Positions 53,887 through 62,458 of a DNA stretch of 64,000 nt are shown in pieces. This DNA comes from Flagellimonas sp. S3867 (GTDB taxonomy: Bacteria; Bacteroidota; Bacteroidia; Flavobacteriales; Flavobacteriaceae), in NCBI RefSeq assembly GCF_014698935.1, contig NZ_JACVMN010000002.1:1169287-1233286 (forward strand). The letters are read 5' to 3'. Numbering within the stretch: the first letter of the stretch is position 1; every line of letters begins with the position of its first letter. The notes under the pieces were generated by a model. That model searched no databases and was not told the origin of the DNA. It worked only from the letters and a program-made list of their open reading frames with translations. Both the position numbers and the translations under genes were made by a program.

Positions 53887-55065
53887 ATGAAACGAAGAGA
53901 TTTTGTTGCTAGAACTGGGATGGCTGTTGCAGGAGTATCTGCAATGAATGCGGGAGTGTTATATCCTTCAAAGAGCAAAACGATTACCATTGGTGTTATC
54001 GGCACAGGTGACCGTGGTGGGGGACTTATTCCAATAATCAATAAAATAGAAGGATTAGAGGTGACGGCCTGTTGCGATGTGTTGCCCTTCAGATTGGAAA
54101 ATGCAATGGAGAAGGTTGAGGGCAAAGCAAGGGAATATTCAGACTATAAAGCCCTTTTGGCTGATAAAAATGTAGATGCTGTTCTGATTGCCACGCCATT
54201 TAGCGAGCATTCGCACATCGCCCTTGACGCCCTTAATTCTGGGAAACATGTGTATTGCGAAAAGACTATGGTAAAGGGATATGCTGCCATTAAAAGTATG
54301 GTCGAAAAAGCTTCAAACTCAAAAAATATTTTCCAAACTGGACACCAATACCATAGTTCTAGGTTGTACACACATGTAGTTGATTTAATCCAAAATGGAA
54401 AAATAGGCAAGATAACCGCTATTGAATGCCAATGGAACCGAAATGGGAATTGGCGAAGACCAGTTCCAAGTCCAGAACTTGAGAGGGCTATCAATTGGCG
54501 TATGTACAAGGAATTCTCAGGAGGTTTGCTAGCCGAGCTTTGTTCCCATCAACTGGATTTTTGCAATTGGATGTTGGATGCAGTTCCAACCAAAGTGGTT
54601 GGAGATGGAGGTATTGATTACTGGAAAGATGGTCGTGAAACCTTCGACAACGTCCATATGATCTATACCTATCCCAATGGGGTTAGAGCAAAATTCACTT
54701 GTTTGACCAGTAACTCAAAAGACGATTACCAAATTAAGGTGCTAGGAGATAAGGGAACTATTACTGTTGACTATACAAAGGCCTGGTTCTATCCGGAAAA
54801 AAAGGAAAAATCAAAAGAGTTGGGCGAGGTTGATGGGGTTTCTGGCGCCACCATCAAATGGGATCAAGATAAGGGCGTTCCCATTGAAGTGGAACATTTG
54901 GATCCTAGTAAACAGGCACTGCTGGATTTCAGAGACAGTATTTTGAGCAGCACAATGCCAAAATCTAATGTTATTAGTGGGGCAAAAGCAGCTATTTGTG
55001 TGCAAATGGGTCTTGATGCAATTTATACCGGAAAAGTAATCGGTTGGACAGAAGGGTTGATATGA
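53887..55065 (+). CDS. Gfo/Idh/MocA-family oxidoreductase with Tat signal (copy 2)
   Basis: This 392-aa protein has a twin-arginine signal (KRRDFVARTGMAVAG), the Rossmann motif GVIGTGDRGGG, the family LIATPFSEHSHIALDALNSGKHVYCEK stretch and the C-terminal SGGLLAELCSHQLDFCNWML with catalytic His. It is related to copy 1 but clearly divergent. It is the last gene of the 14-kb operon, 3 bases after copy 1. Partner enzymes may carry out oxidation and re-reduction at C3 of a sugar. A weak hairpin with a T-run lies after its stop (about 55097-55123). Confidence 0.9.
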   Translation: MKRRDFVARTGMAVAGVSAMNAGVLYPSKSKTITIGVIGTGDRGGGLIPIINKIEGLEVTACCDVLPFRLENAMEKVEGKAREYSDYKALLADKNVDAVLIATPFSEHSHIALDALNSGKHVYCEKTMVKGYAAIKSMVEKASNSKNIFQTGHQYHSSRLYTHVVDLIQNGKIGKITAIECQWNRNGNWRRPVPSPELERAINWRMYKEFSGGLLAELCSHQLDFCNWMLDAVPTKVVGDGGIDYWKDGRETFDNVHMIYTYPNGVRAKFTCLTSNSKDDYQIKVLGDKGTITVDYTKAWFYPEKKEKSKELGEVDGVSGATIKWDQDKGVPIEVEHLDPSKQALLDFRDSILSSTMPKSNVISGAKAAICVQMGLDAIYTGKVIGWTEGLI

Positions 55066-55285
55066 GGTCATTAATGGCAAAATGCGAGTGATTATAAAAA
55101 CTTAACTATAAGTCGAGCTTTTTTGCATTAGAATAACAATTATTAGCTGAAGAAACAAGTTGAATATTTGACAGATAGTATTCTTCAAAATGAAACAAAT
55201 TGAGAGTTCTTCCAATTGAAAAAAATACGATCATAAGAAATTTTTTATATATTGTGATTAACTAACTAAACTAATTTTTGCGATA

Positions 55286-55918
55286 ATGTCATCATTTACT
55301 GAGCTTTTATCAGATATTAATAAGGATGACGAGAGGGGCGATTTAGGAAAAATCACGAAATCGTTTGAGTTCGACCCTGCCTCGGAATGGAAGTTGTTCT
55401 GCGATGGGAGCGAATCTGCATTTGTTAAAATCTACAATCACTATTTTCAGACCTTGTACAATCTTGGAAGACAATTTTCAGGTGATCAAGACTTATTGAA
55501 AGATACACTTCAAGAGACTTTTATAAACATTAGAAAGAAACGCAATAAGCTACATAAGGTAATTTCGGTTAAGGCTTTTCTTATTAAATGTTATCGAAAT
55601 AAAATAATTACAGAACAAAAGAAACAGAAGAAAAATATGAGGTTGAACTACTCTTCAAACTCACATGGATTTCTTTTGACCCCTTCTCATGAGAGTGTTT
55701 TAATTAGCCGGCAATTTCGTCAAGATCAGATTAAGTTGATGCAGGAAGCTTTAAATAAATTAACGAGAAGACAGCGAGAGGCCATTTACTACTTCTACTA
55801 CAACGGACTTTCGTATGCACAAATTAAGGATGTAATGGGATTTTCGAGTGTGCGAGCCGCAAGAAATCTTATTTATAGATCACTTTCCGAGTTAAAAAAG
55901 AAAGCACAGATATCGTAA
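55286..55918 (+). CDS. ECF-type RNA polymerase sigma factor
   Basis: This 210-aa protein has sigma-70 region 2 (about 38-110; FVKIYNHYFQTLYNLGRQF, DTLQETFINIRKKR) and region 4 (about 145-205; LTRRQREAIYYFYYNGLSYAQIKDVMGFSS, a helix-turn-helix). In Bacteroidota such factors work with FecR and an STN-bearing SusC, all present next. It probably switches on the SusC/SusD operon at 57349 when the ligand is bound. A 256-bp gap with an inverted repeat (56025-56042) separates it from FecR. Confidence 0.92.
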   Translation: MSSFTELLSDINKDDERGDLGKITKSFEFDPASEWKLFCDGSESAFVKIYNHYFQTLYNLGRQFSGDQDLLKDTLQETFINIRKKRNKLHKVISVKAFLIKCYRNKIITEQKKQKKNMRLNYSSNSHGFLLTPSHESVLISRQFRQDQIKLMQEALNKLTRRQREAIYYFYYNGLSYAQIKDVMGFSSVRAARNLIYRSLSELKKKAQIS

Positions 55919-56024
55919 CATAGACGATACGAATGTCCCCAACACTTTTTAGGCGTATTGTTTTAATCTGTATACCACACCACCATTTTTTCTCAAGACA
56001 ACCATATTAGAAAAAAAGGAATAG

Positions 56025-56042
56025 AATTCATATTCATGAATT
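56025..56042. repeat. Short inverted repeat between sigma factor and FecR genes
   Basis: Arms AATTCAT (56025-56031) and ATGAATT (56036-56042) surround a 4-base spacer. It lies about 110 bases after the sigma factor stop, in an AT-rich leader. It may be a regulatory site or chance in AT-rich DNA. Confidence 0.35.
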
Positions 56043-56174
56043 GCCAATTATTCCGATTTTTGCAGCTATCATAACGGATACATCAATGTAGATTTTACTT
56101 TTTTAGAAGAAAAGCAATTTTTTTTGATGTCATTTATCAATTTTTAATGTCTTATGTATAACAGAGGCCGACGT

Positions 56175-57206
56175 ATGGATTACCACGAATATGAATTGGA
56201 AGATTTTCTAACAGACCCAGAGTTTAGAAACTGGGTGTTGAAACCAAACCCGGCTTCCCACTTTTTTTGGAAAAAATGGCTTGCCGCGAATCCTACGAAA
56301 AGAAATACTGTATTGGCAGCTAAGGAGATCATACTCTCCCTTAAATTTCATTCTAACAATGAGGTCGATGATAAAGACCAAGGAGAACTATTAAAATCCA
56401 TTCTTGGAAAAAGAAAGCCTGTTTCTGGGATTAAAAAGATGGGATTGCATACCATCGCATTTCAAGCAGCGGCCTGTGCATTATTGATGATAGCCTTATC
56501 TTTTGGACACCGCGCTTCAACTTCCACTGAGCTGGAACCCGTTTTTAGTTCCATCAGATATATTGTAAAAGAAAACTTCAAAGGACAAAAATCCAGAATT
56601 ACATTACCAGATGGGTCAACCGTATTTTTAAATAACAACAGTAGCGTATCCTACGCATCACAATTTACCGGAGTACGAGAAATCTTTTTGAATGGGGAAG
56701 CTTTTTTTGAAGTGAAGAAAGATTCCACAAAACCCTTCCTAGTAAACTCGAATGGATTGGTGACCAAAGCTCTGGGAACCTCATTTAATATCAAAGCCCA
56801 CAAAGGAAAGAAGGTTGAGGTTGGACTGGTGACTGGTAAAATCTCTGTGACAGCGGTTTCTAAGAACGAAGACGTTGAAATCATAAATGATACAGGGGGT
56901 AGGGCAGTATATGATGCTGCGGATGGGCAGTTGGACATATCAGCGTATGATGATATGGATTTTTATAAGTGGACCAAAAGGATTCTGGTATTCAAAGCTG
57001 CCGGCTTTGATGAGATAGAGGAAGCTTTGGAGAACTGGTATGATGTGGACATTACCGTCAAAAATTTGAACAGACCAATAACATATACTGGAGAATTTCC
57101 TAGTGAAAGTTTGGAAAGCGTCTTGGAAAGAATAGCATTCGTTGAAAAGTTCTCGTTTGAAATTGATGAGGAAAACGAAAGAGCAGTAAAAATAATTTTT
57201 AAATAA
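56175..57206 (+). CDS. FecR-family anti-sigma factor
   Basis: The frame opens at 56154, but ATG 56175 follows AGAGG and gives the usual FecR opening MDYHEYELEDFLTDPEF; this makes 343 aa. A transmembrane helix lies near residues 95-112 (FQAAACALLMIALSFG). The periplasmic FecR domain follows (KSRITLPDGSTVFLNNNSSVSY, FEVKKDSTKPFLV), then a DUF4974 C-terminal STN-like domain (EEALENWYDVDITVKN). It should hold the ECF sigma factor inactive until the SusC STN domain signals. Confidence 0.93.
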   Translation: MDYHEYELEDFLTDPEFRNWVLKPNPASHFFWKKWLAANPTKRNTVLAAKEIILSLKFHSNNEVDDKDQGELLKSILGKRKPVSGIKKMGLHTIAFQAAACALLMIALSFGHRASTSTELEPVFSSIRYIVKENFKGQKSRITLPDGSTVFLNNNSSVSYASQFTGVREIFLNGEAFFEVKKDSTKPFLVNSNGLVTKALGTSFNIKAHKGKKVEVGLVTGKISVTAVSKNEDVEIINDTGGRAVYDAADGQLDISAYDDMDFYKWTKRILVFKAAGFDEIEEALENWYDVDITVKNLNRPITYTGEFPSESLESVLERIAFVEKFSFEIDEENERAVKIIFK

Positions 57207-57227
57207 AAACTACTAACACTTAAACAT

Positions 57228-57251
57228 ATGAAAATGAAGAATTACCCGTAA
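57228..57251 (+). other. Tiny reading frame or frameshifted leader between FecR and SusC
   Basis: ATG 57228 opens a seven-codon frame (MKMKNYP) ending at TAA 57249-57251. A neighbouring frame reads on in an ordered way for 32 codons (57236-57331; EELPVKNKFAPKKM and onward) and would join this ATG if one base were added. It may be a leader peptide, a decayed small gene or chance. Confidence 0.25.
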
Positions 57252-57348
57252 AAAACAAGTTTGCTCCAAAGAAAATGGCACTTTCGATGGAGACAAACTT
57301 ATCATCAAAAGTTCAATTAAAGAATATCAACTAAACCGATGTAAAAGT

Positions 57349-60300
57349 ATGAAATTTAAACTATCTAAAACAATCGCTATGCTCTCTAGGATATTTATTT
57401 TGCAAGTAATATTCTGCTACTTTGCCATGGCAAACGAAGGGTATACGCAAAGTATGAAAGACATCTACCTCGAGTGGGAATCCGTTCGGCAAGTAAAGGT
57501 CTTGGATGTCTTTGAAGAAATCGAGAACCAGTCAGCTTTCAAATTCAATTATGATGAGAAAGACGTGAACAGAAAAACAAAATTTCTTATTGCCCAAGGG
57601 TCACACTCTGTGTATGACTTGTTGGAGCAAATAAGTAAAGAAACTTCTTTAAACTTTAGGAGAATAAACAGTACAATTGCTGTTACTCCAAGACCGGAAA
57701 AAGAAATTCCGGCAATCGTGGAAAAAGAAGTAGTACAAAAAACAGTTACGGGAACAGTGACCGCTGCCTCAGATGGCGGACCATTACCAGGAGTAAGTAT
57801 TTTAGAACAAGGAACTAGTAATGGTACACAAACAGATTTTGATGGAAATTATACTATTGAAGTATCCGAAGGCTCCGTTTTAGTATTCTCTTATTTAGGA
57901 ATGTTATCACAAAGCATTACTGTTGGAGCTTCTAGCACTATTGATGTTGTATTGCAAGAAGATGCAAGTCAATTGGACGAAGTTGTGGTTACAGCGTTAG
58001 GTATTAAGCGAGAAAAAAAGTCACTTACCTATGCCACCCAAACTGTTGAAACCGATGGTATTGATGAAGCAAGACCACAGCAAAACTTGGTAAATAGCCT
58101 TTCAGGTAGAGTTGCAGGACTTTCCATTCAAAGGTCAGGTAATGGTGTAAGTGGTGCTTCAAAAGTAGTGTTAAGAGGTAACCGTTCCATTGCAGGAAGT
58201 AGCCAGGCCTTGTATGTTGTAGATGGTGTGCCATTAGGTGGAGATATCGCAGATATCAGCCCAGATGATGTAGCCTCTATAAACGTTCTTAAAGGTGCAA
58301 ATGCTGCAGCACTTTACGGAGCTCGTGCAAACAACGGTGTTATTATCATTACTACAAAATCAGGAACTGCAGGTGGTTTTTCAATAGACTTTAGTGCAAC
58401 AACTACAGCCGAGACTGCAAACGTTATGTTTGATTACCAAAACCAATTTGGTCAAGGTAGCAGTGGCACATATAATCCTGCTTCACTGTTATCATTCGGT
58501 CCAGCCCTTGGTGGTGGCTCAGTAGCAAACTGGTCTCCAAGTCCAGATATCACAGGTCAATTGCCATTTAATGCACAGCCAGATAATGTAGAAGATTTCT
58601 TTGAAACAGGATTTAACCAAGCTTATAATGTTTCCGTACGTTCAGGTAATGAAAGGGTGCGGACATTCTTTGGATATACCTACGATGACAGAAAAGGTAT
58701 AGTTAAAGGAAATGAATTGAATAGGCATAATGCCAACTTCAAAATTGACAATGAGATTATTGAAGGTAAATTGGATTTAAGTGCTAGAATCAATTACATA
58801 AGGACCAATGTTGACAATCAATTGGACACTGGTGAATCCTTCGCCAATCCATTAAGACATGCGTATAGAATACCTCGTAATGTTAGAACACAGGATCTTC
58901 AGGTTTTTGAATATGTGGATGCTAATGGCAATGCAAGACAGAACTATTGGGATCCGGGGAATAATGGAGGAGCGAATCCGTATTGGACAATCAATAGAAA
59001 CTTAAACGAGATTATTACCAACAGAGTCTTGGGATACTTAAACTTGACCTATCACTTGACAGATGATTTGGATCTGTTGGTAAGAACTGCTGTTGATCAA
59101 ACTTCCGCCTCTAGAGAAGATAGGGATTTTAATGATTCCTATATCATAGCAGATAATGGTCAATATCAGACAAATAATTCTAATTCGTTAGAATGGAATA
59201 CTGATTTTCTTTTAAGTTATAATAAACAAATCAATGATGACTTTGCCTTTAACGTAAACCTTGGAGGAAACCATAGGCAGGCCAATAGTAAGTCCGTTGC
59301 GACTAGCAATGGAGGGTTAAATGCACCCAATATTTTTGCCATCAGCAATGCTCAAAATTTAACAGCAAGTCAACTTTTACAGCAGTTAGAGGTCAACTCA
59401 TTATATGCTAATGGTCAGGGTTCTTATAAGGACGCATTGTTTTTGGACTTGACATATAGAAGTGATTGGAGCTCTACGCTTCCTGTAGATGAAAATAGGT
59501 TTGATTATTATTCTGTTGGAGTAAGTGCCGTACTTTCTGATTTGATGGACTTGCCAGAAGCTATTTCCTTCTTAAAGTTGAAGGCAAACTATGCGGAGGT
59601 TGGTAATGACACAAATCCATTTCAGTTGGTAAGAGGAGCTTTGCTTCAACCTGGAGGGTTCATACAGCTTTCTCCTCAACTTCCTAATGCAGACTTGCGC
59701 CCAGAAAGAACAGAATCAATTGAACTTGGGTTTGATGCACGATTCTTGGATAGCCGATTAGGTATTGACTTCAACTATTATAAGTCGAATAGTATTGATC
59801 AGTTGTTCGGACAGCAGGTTCCTCAGGCCTCAGGTTCTGTGACTAGATTTGTCAATGGTGCTGATATTCAAAACAAAGGTGTTGAGATTATTATTACCGC
59901 AAATCCAATACGTACCGCAGATTTCAATTGGAACATTACTGCTAACTTCACCAAAAATGACAGTGAGGTACTTGAGTTAGCCGAAGGATTGGAAACCTTA
60001 AGTTTTGGAGGTGATTTCTTTAGAAGGTTTGAACTGAATGTGGGAGATCCTTGGGGAAATGTTTATTCCAGAGGTTTTGAGCGTGATGCCCAGGGCCGAG
60101 TATTGGTTACCGCTGATGGTTTACCTCAAGTTACTACGGGACAAAGCGTTTTGATTGGTAACTTTAACCCAGATTGGCTCGGAGGGATTTTTAATAGTTT
60201 TGACTACAAAAACTTTAGCTTTAGTTTCTTGGTTGATATTCGTCAGGGGGGGTCTGTAGGTACATTTACCAATGCCATTTTGGCTTCCGATGGAGCCTTG

Positions 60301-60717
60301 GCTAGAACCTTACCGGGCAGAGATGGTTCCCTGGTATTTGGCCAAAACGTATTCCCGAATTTTGAAGTGGTGAATGCCGATGGCACGCCGAATACCACTC
60401 AGGTTACTGCAGAAGCATTTTGGGGGCAAATTGGCGGAAGAAATTCCCCAGCAGGTGAGGCCTTTGTTGAGGACGCATCCAATATTAGAATGCGAGAGAT
60501 GACCTTTGGATATAAACTTCCACAAACTTTCTTGGATAAAACTCCAATTAAATCTGCAAAAATATCCTTAGTGGGAAGAAACTTGTTTTTCTTTTCAAAT
60601 AATGCAACTGTCGATCCGGAAATAACAACTGGGACGGGTGTTAATGTTGATGGATTCAGTTCATTTGCCCCTCCGGCTACAAGAAGTTTAGGTCTTAACC
60701 TAAAAGTAGGATTCTAA
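57349..60717 (+). CDS. SusC/RagA-family TonB-dependent transporter with STN domain
   Basis: This 1122-aa protein has a signal sequence, an STN signalling domain (about 50-120; VLDVFEEIENQSAFKFNYDEKD), a carboxypeptidase-regulatory-like domain (about 130-210), a TonB-box-like LDEVVVTALG, a plug domain (LYVVDGVPLGG, GANAAALYGARANNG) and a beta-barrel ending SLGLNLKVGF. The STN domain contacts FecR in the periplasm, so this transporter reports its own cargo to the ECF sigma factor. It is paralogous to the SusC at 11575-14709, which lacks STN. Substrate is unknown, as no glycosidase lies in the part of the locus seen. Confidence 0.94.
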   Translation: MKFKLSKTIAMLSRIFILQVIFCYFAMANEGYTQSMKDIYLEWESVRQVKVLDVFEEIENQSAFKFNYDEKDVNRKTKFLIAQGSHSVYDLLEQISKETSLNFRRINSTIAVTPRPEKEIPAIVEKEVVQKTVTGTVTAASDGGPLPGVSILEQGTSNGTQTDFDGNYTIEVSEGSVLVFSYLGMLSQSITVGASSTIDVVLQEDASQLDEVVVTALGIKREKKSLTYATQTVETDGIDEARPQQNLVNSLSGRVAGLSIQRSGNGVSGASKVVLRGNRSIAGSSQALYVVDGVPLGGDIADISPDDVASINVLKGANAAALYGARANNGVIIITTKSGTAGGFSIDFSATTTAETANVMFDYQNQFGQGSSGTYNPASLLSFGPALGGGSVANWSPSPDITGQLPFNAQPDNVEDFFETGFNQAYNVSVRSGNERVRTFFGYTYDDRKGIVKGNELNRHNANFKIDNEIIEGKLDLSARINYIRTNVDNQLDTGESFANPLRHAYRIPRNVRTQDLQVFEYVDANGNARQNYWDPGNNGGANPYWTINRNLNEIITNRVLGYLNLTYHLTDDLDLLVRTAVDQTSASREDRDFNDSYIIADNGQYQTNNSNSLEWNTDFLLSYNKQINDDFAFNVNLGGNHRQANSKSVATSNGGLNAPNIFAISNAQNLTASQLLQQLEVNSLYANGQGSYKDALFLDLTYRSDWSSTLPVDENRFDYYSVGVSAVLSDLMDLPEAISFLKLKANYAEVGNDTNPFQLVRGALLQPGGFIQLSPQLPNADLRPERTESIELGFDARFLDSRLGIDFNYYKSNSIDQLFGQQVPQASGSVTRFVNGADIQNKGVEIIITANPIRTADFNWNITANFTKNDSEVLELAEGLETLSFGGDFFRRFELNVGDPWGNVYSRGFERDAQGRVLVTADGLPQVTTGQSVLIGNFNPDWLGGIFNSFDYKNFSFSFLVDIRQGGSVGTFTNAILASDGALARTLPGRDGSLVFGQNVFPNFEVVNADGTPNTTQVTAEAFWGQIGGRNSPAGEAFVEDASNIRMREMTFGYKLPQTFLDKTPIKSAKISLVGRNLFFFSNNATVDPEITTGTGVNVDGFSSFAPPATRSLGLNLKVGF

Positions 60718-60750
60718 ATTAAAAAAGTTGTAAATTTAAAAGAAAAAGAC

Positions 60751-62325
60751 ATGAAAAAATTAATTAGAAAAATTTGTTATTTAAGTTCATTGAGTATACT
60801 GCTTGCGGGCTGTACCAGTGATTTTGCGGACACCAATACTAACCCTCTCGATTTAACTCAAGATGCGCTCCCAGGAAATAATCTTTTACAGGGACAGGTT
60901 TTTGCGCAAGCACAGTATGTATCGGTTAATGGTTTGCATTGGCGTTTCCAGATCTCACAGAATTTGTTTTCTGATATCTGGTGCCAGTATTTTGCTACAA
61001 CTGCCTCTGGATTCGATTCTGATCGTTACGTACAAGTAGGTAGATGGGCAGATTTGGCCTGGGGTTCTTTTTACGGCCAAGCAGCACCTCAAATTAAACT
61101 AGTGGAAGATTTATCTGAAGCGGATGGTAATGATGTTGGCAATGCCTTGGCAAAGATATGGAGGGTTCATGCCTATCATAGGATAACCGATTATTGGGGC
61201 CCTGTTCCTTACTCCGCTTTTGGTAATGGAGAACTTTCGGTTCCTTATGACTCTCAAGAATCTATGTACAATGACTTTTTTGTGACTTTGGATGACGCGG
61301 TCGCTAAGCTGCAAGCAAATGCAGGCGGATCATCATACACATCAGGAGATAGGATATATGGAGGTAGTGCTGCTCAATGGTTGAAATTTGCCAATAGTCT
61401 TCGTTTACGATTGGCTATGCGAATCAGGTTTGCTGATCCTGGAAGAGCGCAGGCTGAAGCTGAAAAAGCTATAAATGCGGGAGTAATTACTGACAATGCG
61501 GATAATGCTTTCGTATCTGTTGATGATACCAATAGAAATCCATTGGAAACCATTACAGATTGGGGTGAATTCCGTATGAGTGCTACCATGGAAAGTATCC
61601 TTAAAGGATATGATGATCCACGTATGCCTGAGTACTTTGCACCTGCCGTTGATGGAGATTCTGATGGAGATGGTATTCCTTATGAAGGCCTTTTAAATGG
61701 CCAGACCAGAGTTTCTTTGGAAACTAGTAAGAATGCAGGACATTCCGATTTGGCTACCAAGTTTATCGATGTGGCTAAAGGAGGTGAAAATCCACCGTAT
61801 GAAATCATGAATGCCGCCGAAATGTTCTTTTTAAGAGCTGAAGGTGCTCTTGCAGGATGGTCAATGGGTGGAACAGCTCAAAGTCTTTATGAAGATGGTA
61901 TCAGAGCTTCCATGACCCAGAAAACTGGGGCCGATGGCGCAGCTATTGATGCATACATCACCAGTGCAAATGTTCCAGTACTTTATGATGCAGGTACTAC
62001 ACCTGTTACTGATATTCCTATTGCATTTGACGCAGGTGGTGGAGCAGAAAGACAACTGGAGCAAATTATTACCCAGAAATGGATTGCTATATATCCTAAC
62101 GGATGGGAAGCTTGGGCTGAACTTAGAAGAACAGGTTATCCAAAACAATACGCTAGAGTTGAATCACAAAACCCCGATGTTGGGGTAGATGAGATCATGA
62201 GAAGAATGGTCTATGTTCAAAGTGAGTTCGATACCAATGGCGATGCTGTTAGTGCTGCTATTGCTCTTCCTGAAATGTCAGGAGGCGATAAAAACAACAC
62301 CAAAGTATGGTGGGATAAAAAATAA
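60751..62325 (+). CDS. SusD/RagB-family lipoprotein (SusD-like_2 type)
   Basis: This 524-aa protein has a lipoprotein signal (ILLAGCTSDF) and the opening FADTNTNPLDL. It ends with QKWIAIYPNGWEAWAELRRTGYP and TKVWWDKK, the SusD-like_2 pattern. It pairs with the SusC encoded 33 bases upstream as the substrate-capturing lid. A loop near residues 305-312 contains DGDSDGDGIP, a likely calcium site. A strong terminator follows at 62352-62385. Confidence 0.9.
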   Translation: MKKLIRKICYLSSLSILLAGCTSDFADTNTNPLDLTQDALPGNNLLQGQVFAQAQYVSVNGLHWRFQISQNLFSDIWCQYFATTASGFDSDRYVQVGRWADLAWGSFYGQAAPQIKLVEDLSEADGNDVGNALAKIWRVHAYHRITDYWGPVPYSAFGNGELSVPYDSQESMYNDFFVTLDDAVAKLQANAGGSSYTSGDRIYGGSAAQWLKFANSLRLRLAMRIRFADPGRAQAEAEKAINAGVITDNADNAFVSVDDTNRNPLETITDWGEFRMSATMESILKGYDDPRMPEYFAPAVDGDSDGDGIPYEGLLNGQTRVSLETSKNAGHSDLATKFIDVAKGGENPPYEIMNAAEMFFLRAEGALAGWSMGGTAQSLYEDGIRASMTQKTGADGAAIDAYITSANVPVLYDAGTTPVTDIPIAFDAGGGAERQLEQIITQKWIAIYPNGWEAWAELRRTGYPKQYARVESQNPDVGVDEIMRRMVYVQSEFDTNGDAVSAAIALPEMSGGDKNNTKVWWDKK

Positions 62326-62351
62326 ATAGTTTGAGTTAGGTTTAAGTAGTG

Positions 62352-62385
62352 AAAATACCAATGTGATTTTTAGCATTGGTATTTT
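62352..62385 (+). terminator. Rho-independent terminator after the second SusD gene
   Basis: A 12-bp perfect stem (62352-62363 with 62374-62385) ends in a run of eight or more T. It lies 26 bases past the SusD stop and 73 bases before the FG-GAP gene, as in the first SusC/SusD locus. Confidence 0.88.
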
Positions 62386-62458
62386 TTTTCTCTTGTATTG
62401 TTCTTGCCCAACAAAGATTCAACTGCTGGGATAACATAGTATTACCCTATTTATAGAT

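Noticed and set aside
52552..55065. Cytoplasmic inositol dehydrogenases of the Iol pathway
   Set aside because: Both proteins have clear twin-arginine export signals and no iolB/C/D/E genes are nearby; MIOX already provides an inositol route.
55066..55285. Strong terminator after the second Gfo/Idh/MocA gene
   Set aside because: Only a 5-bp stem (ACTTA/TAAGT) with an unpaired CGAGC before the T-run is present; too weak to call as a feature.
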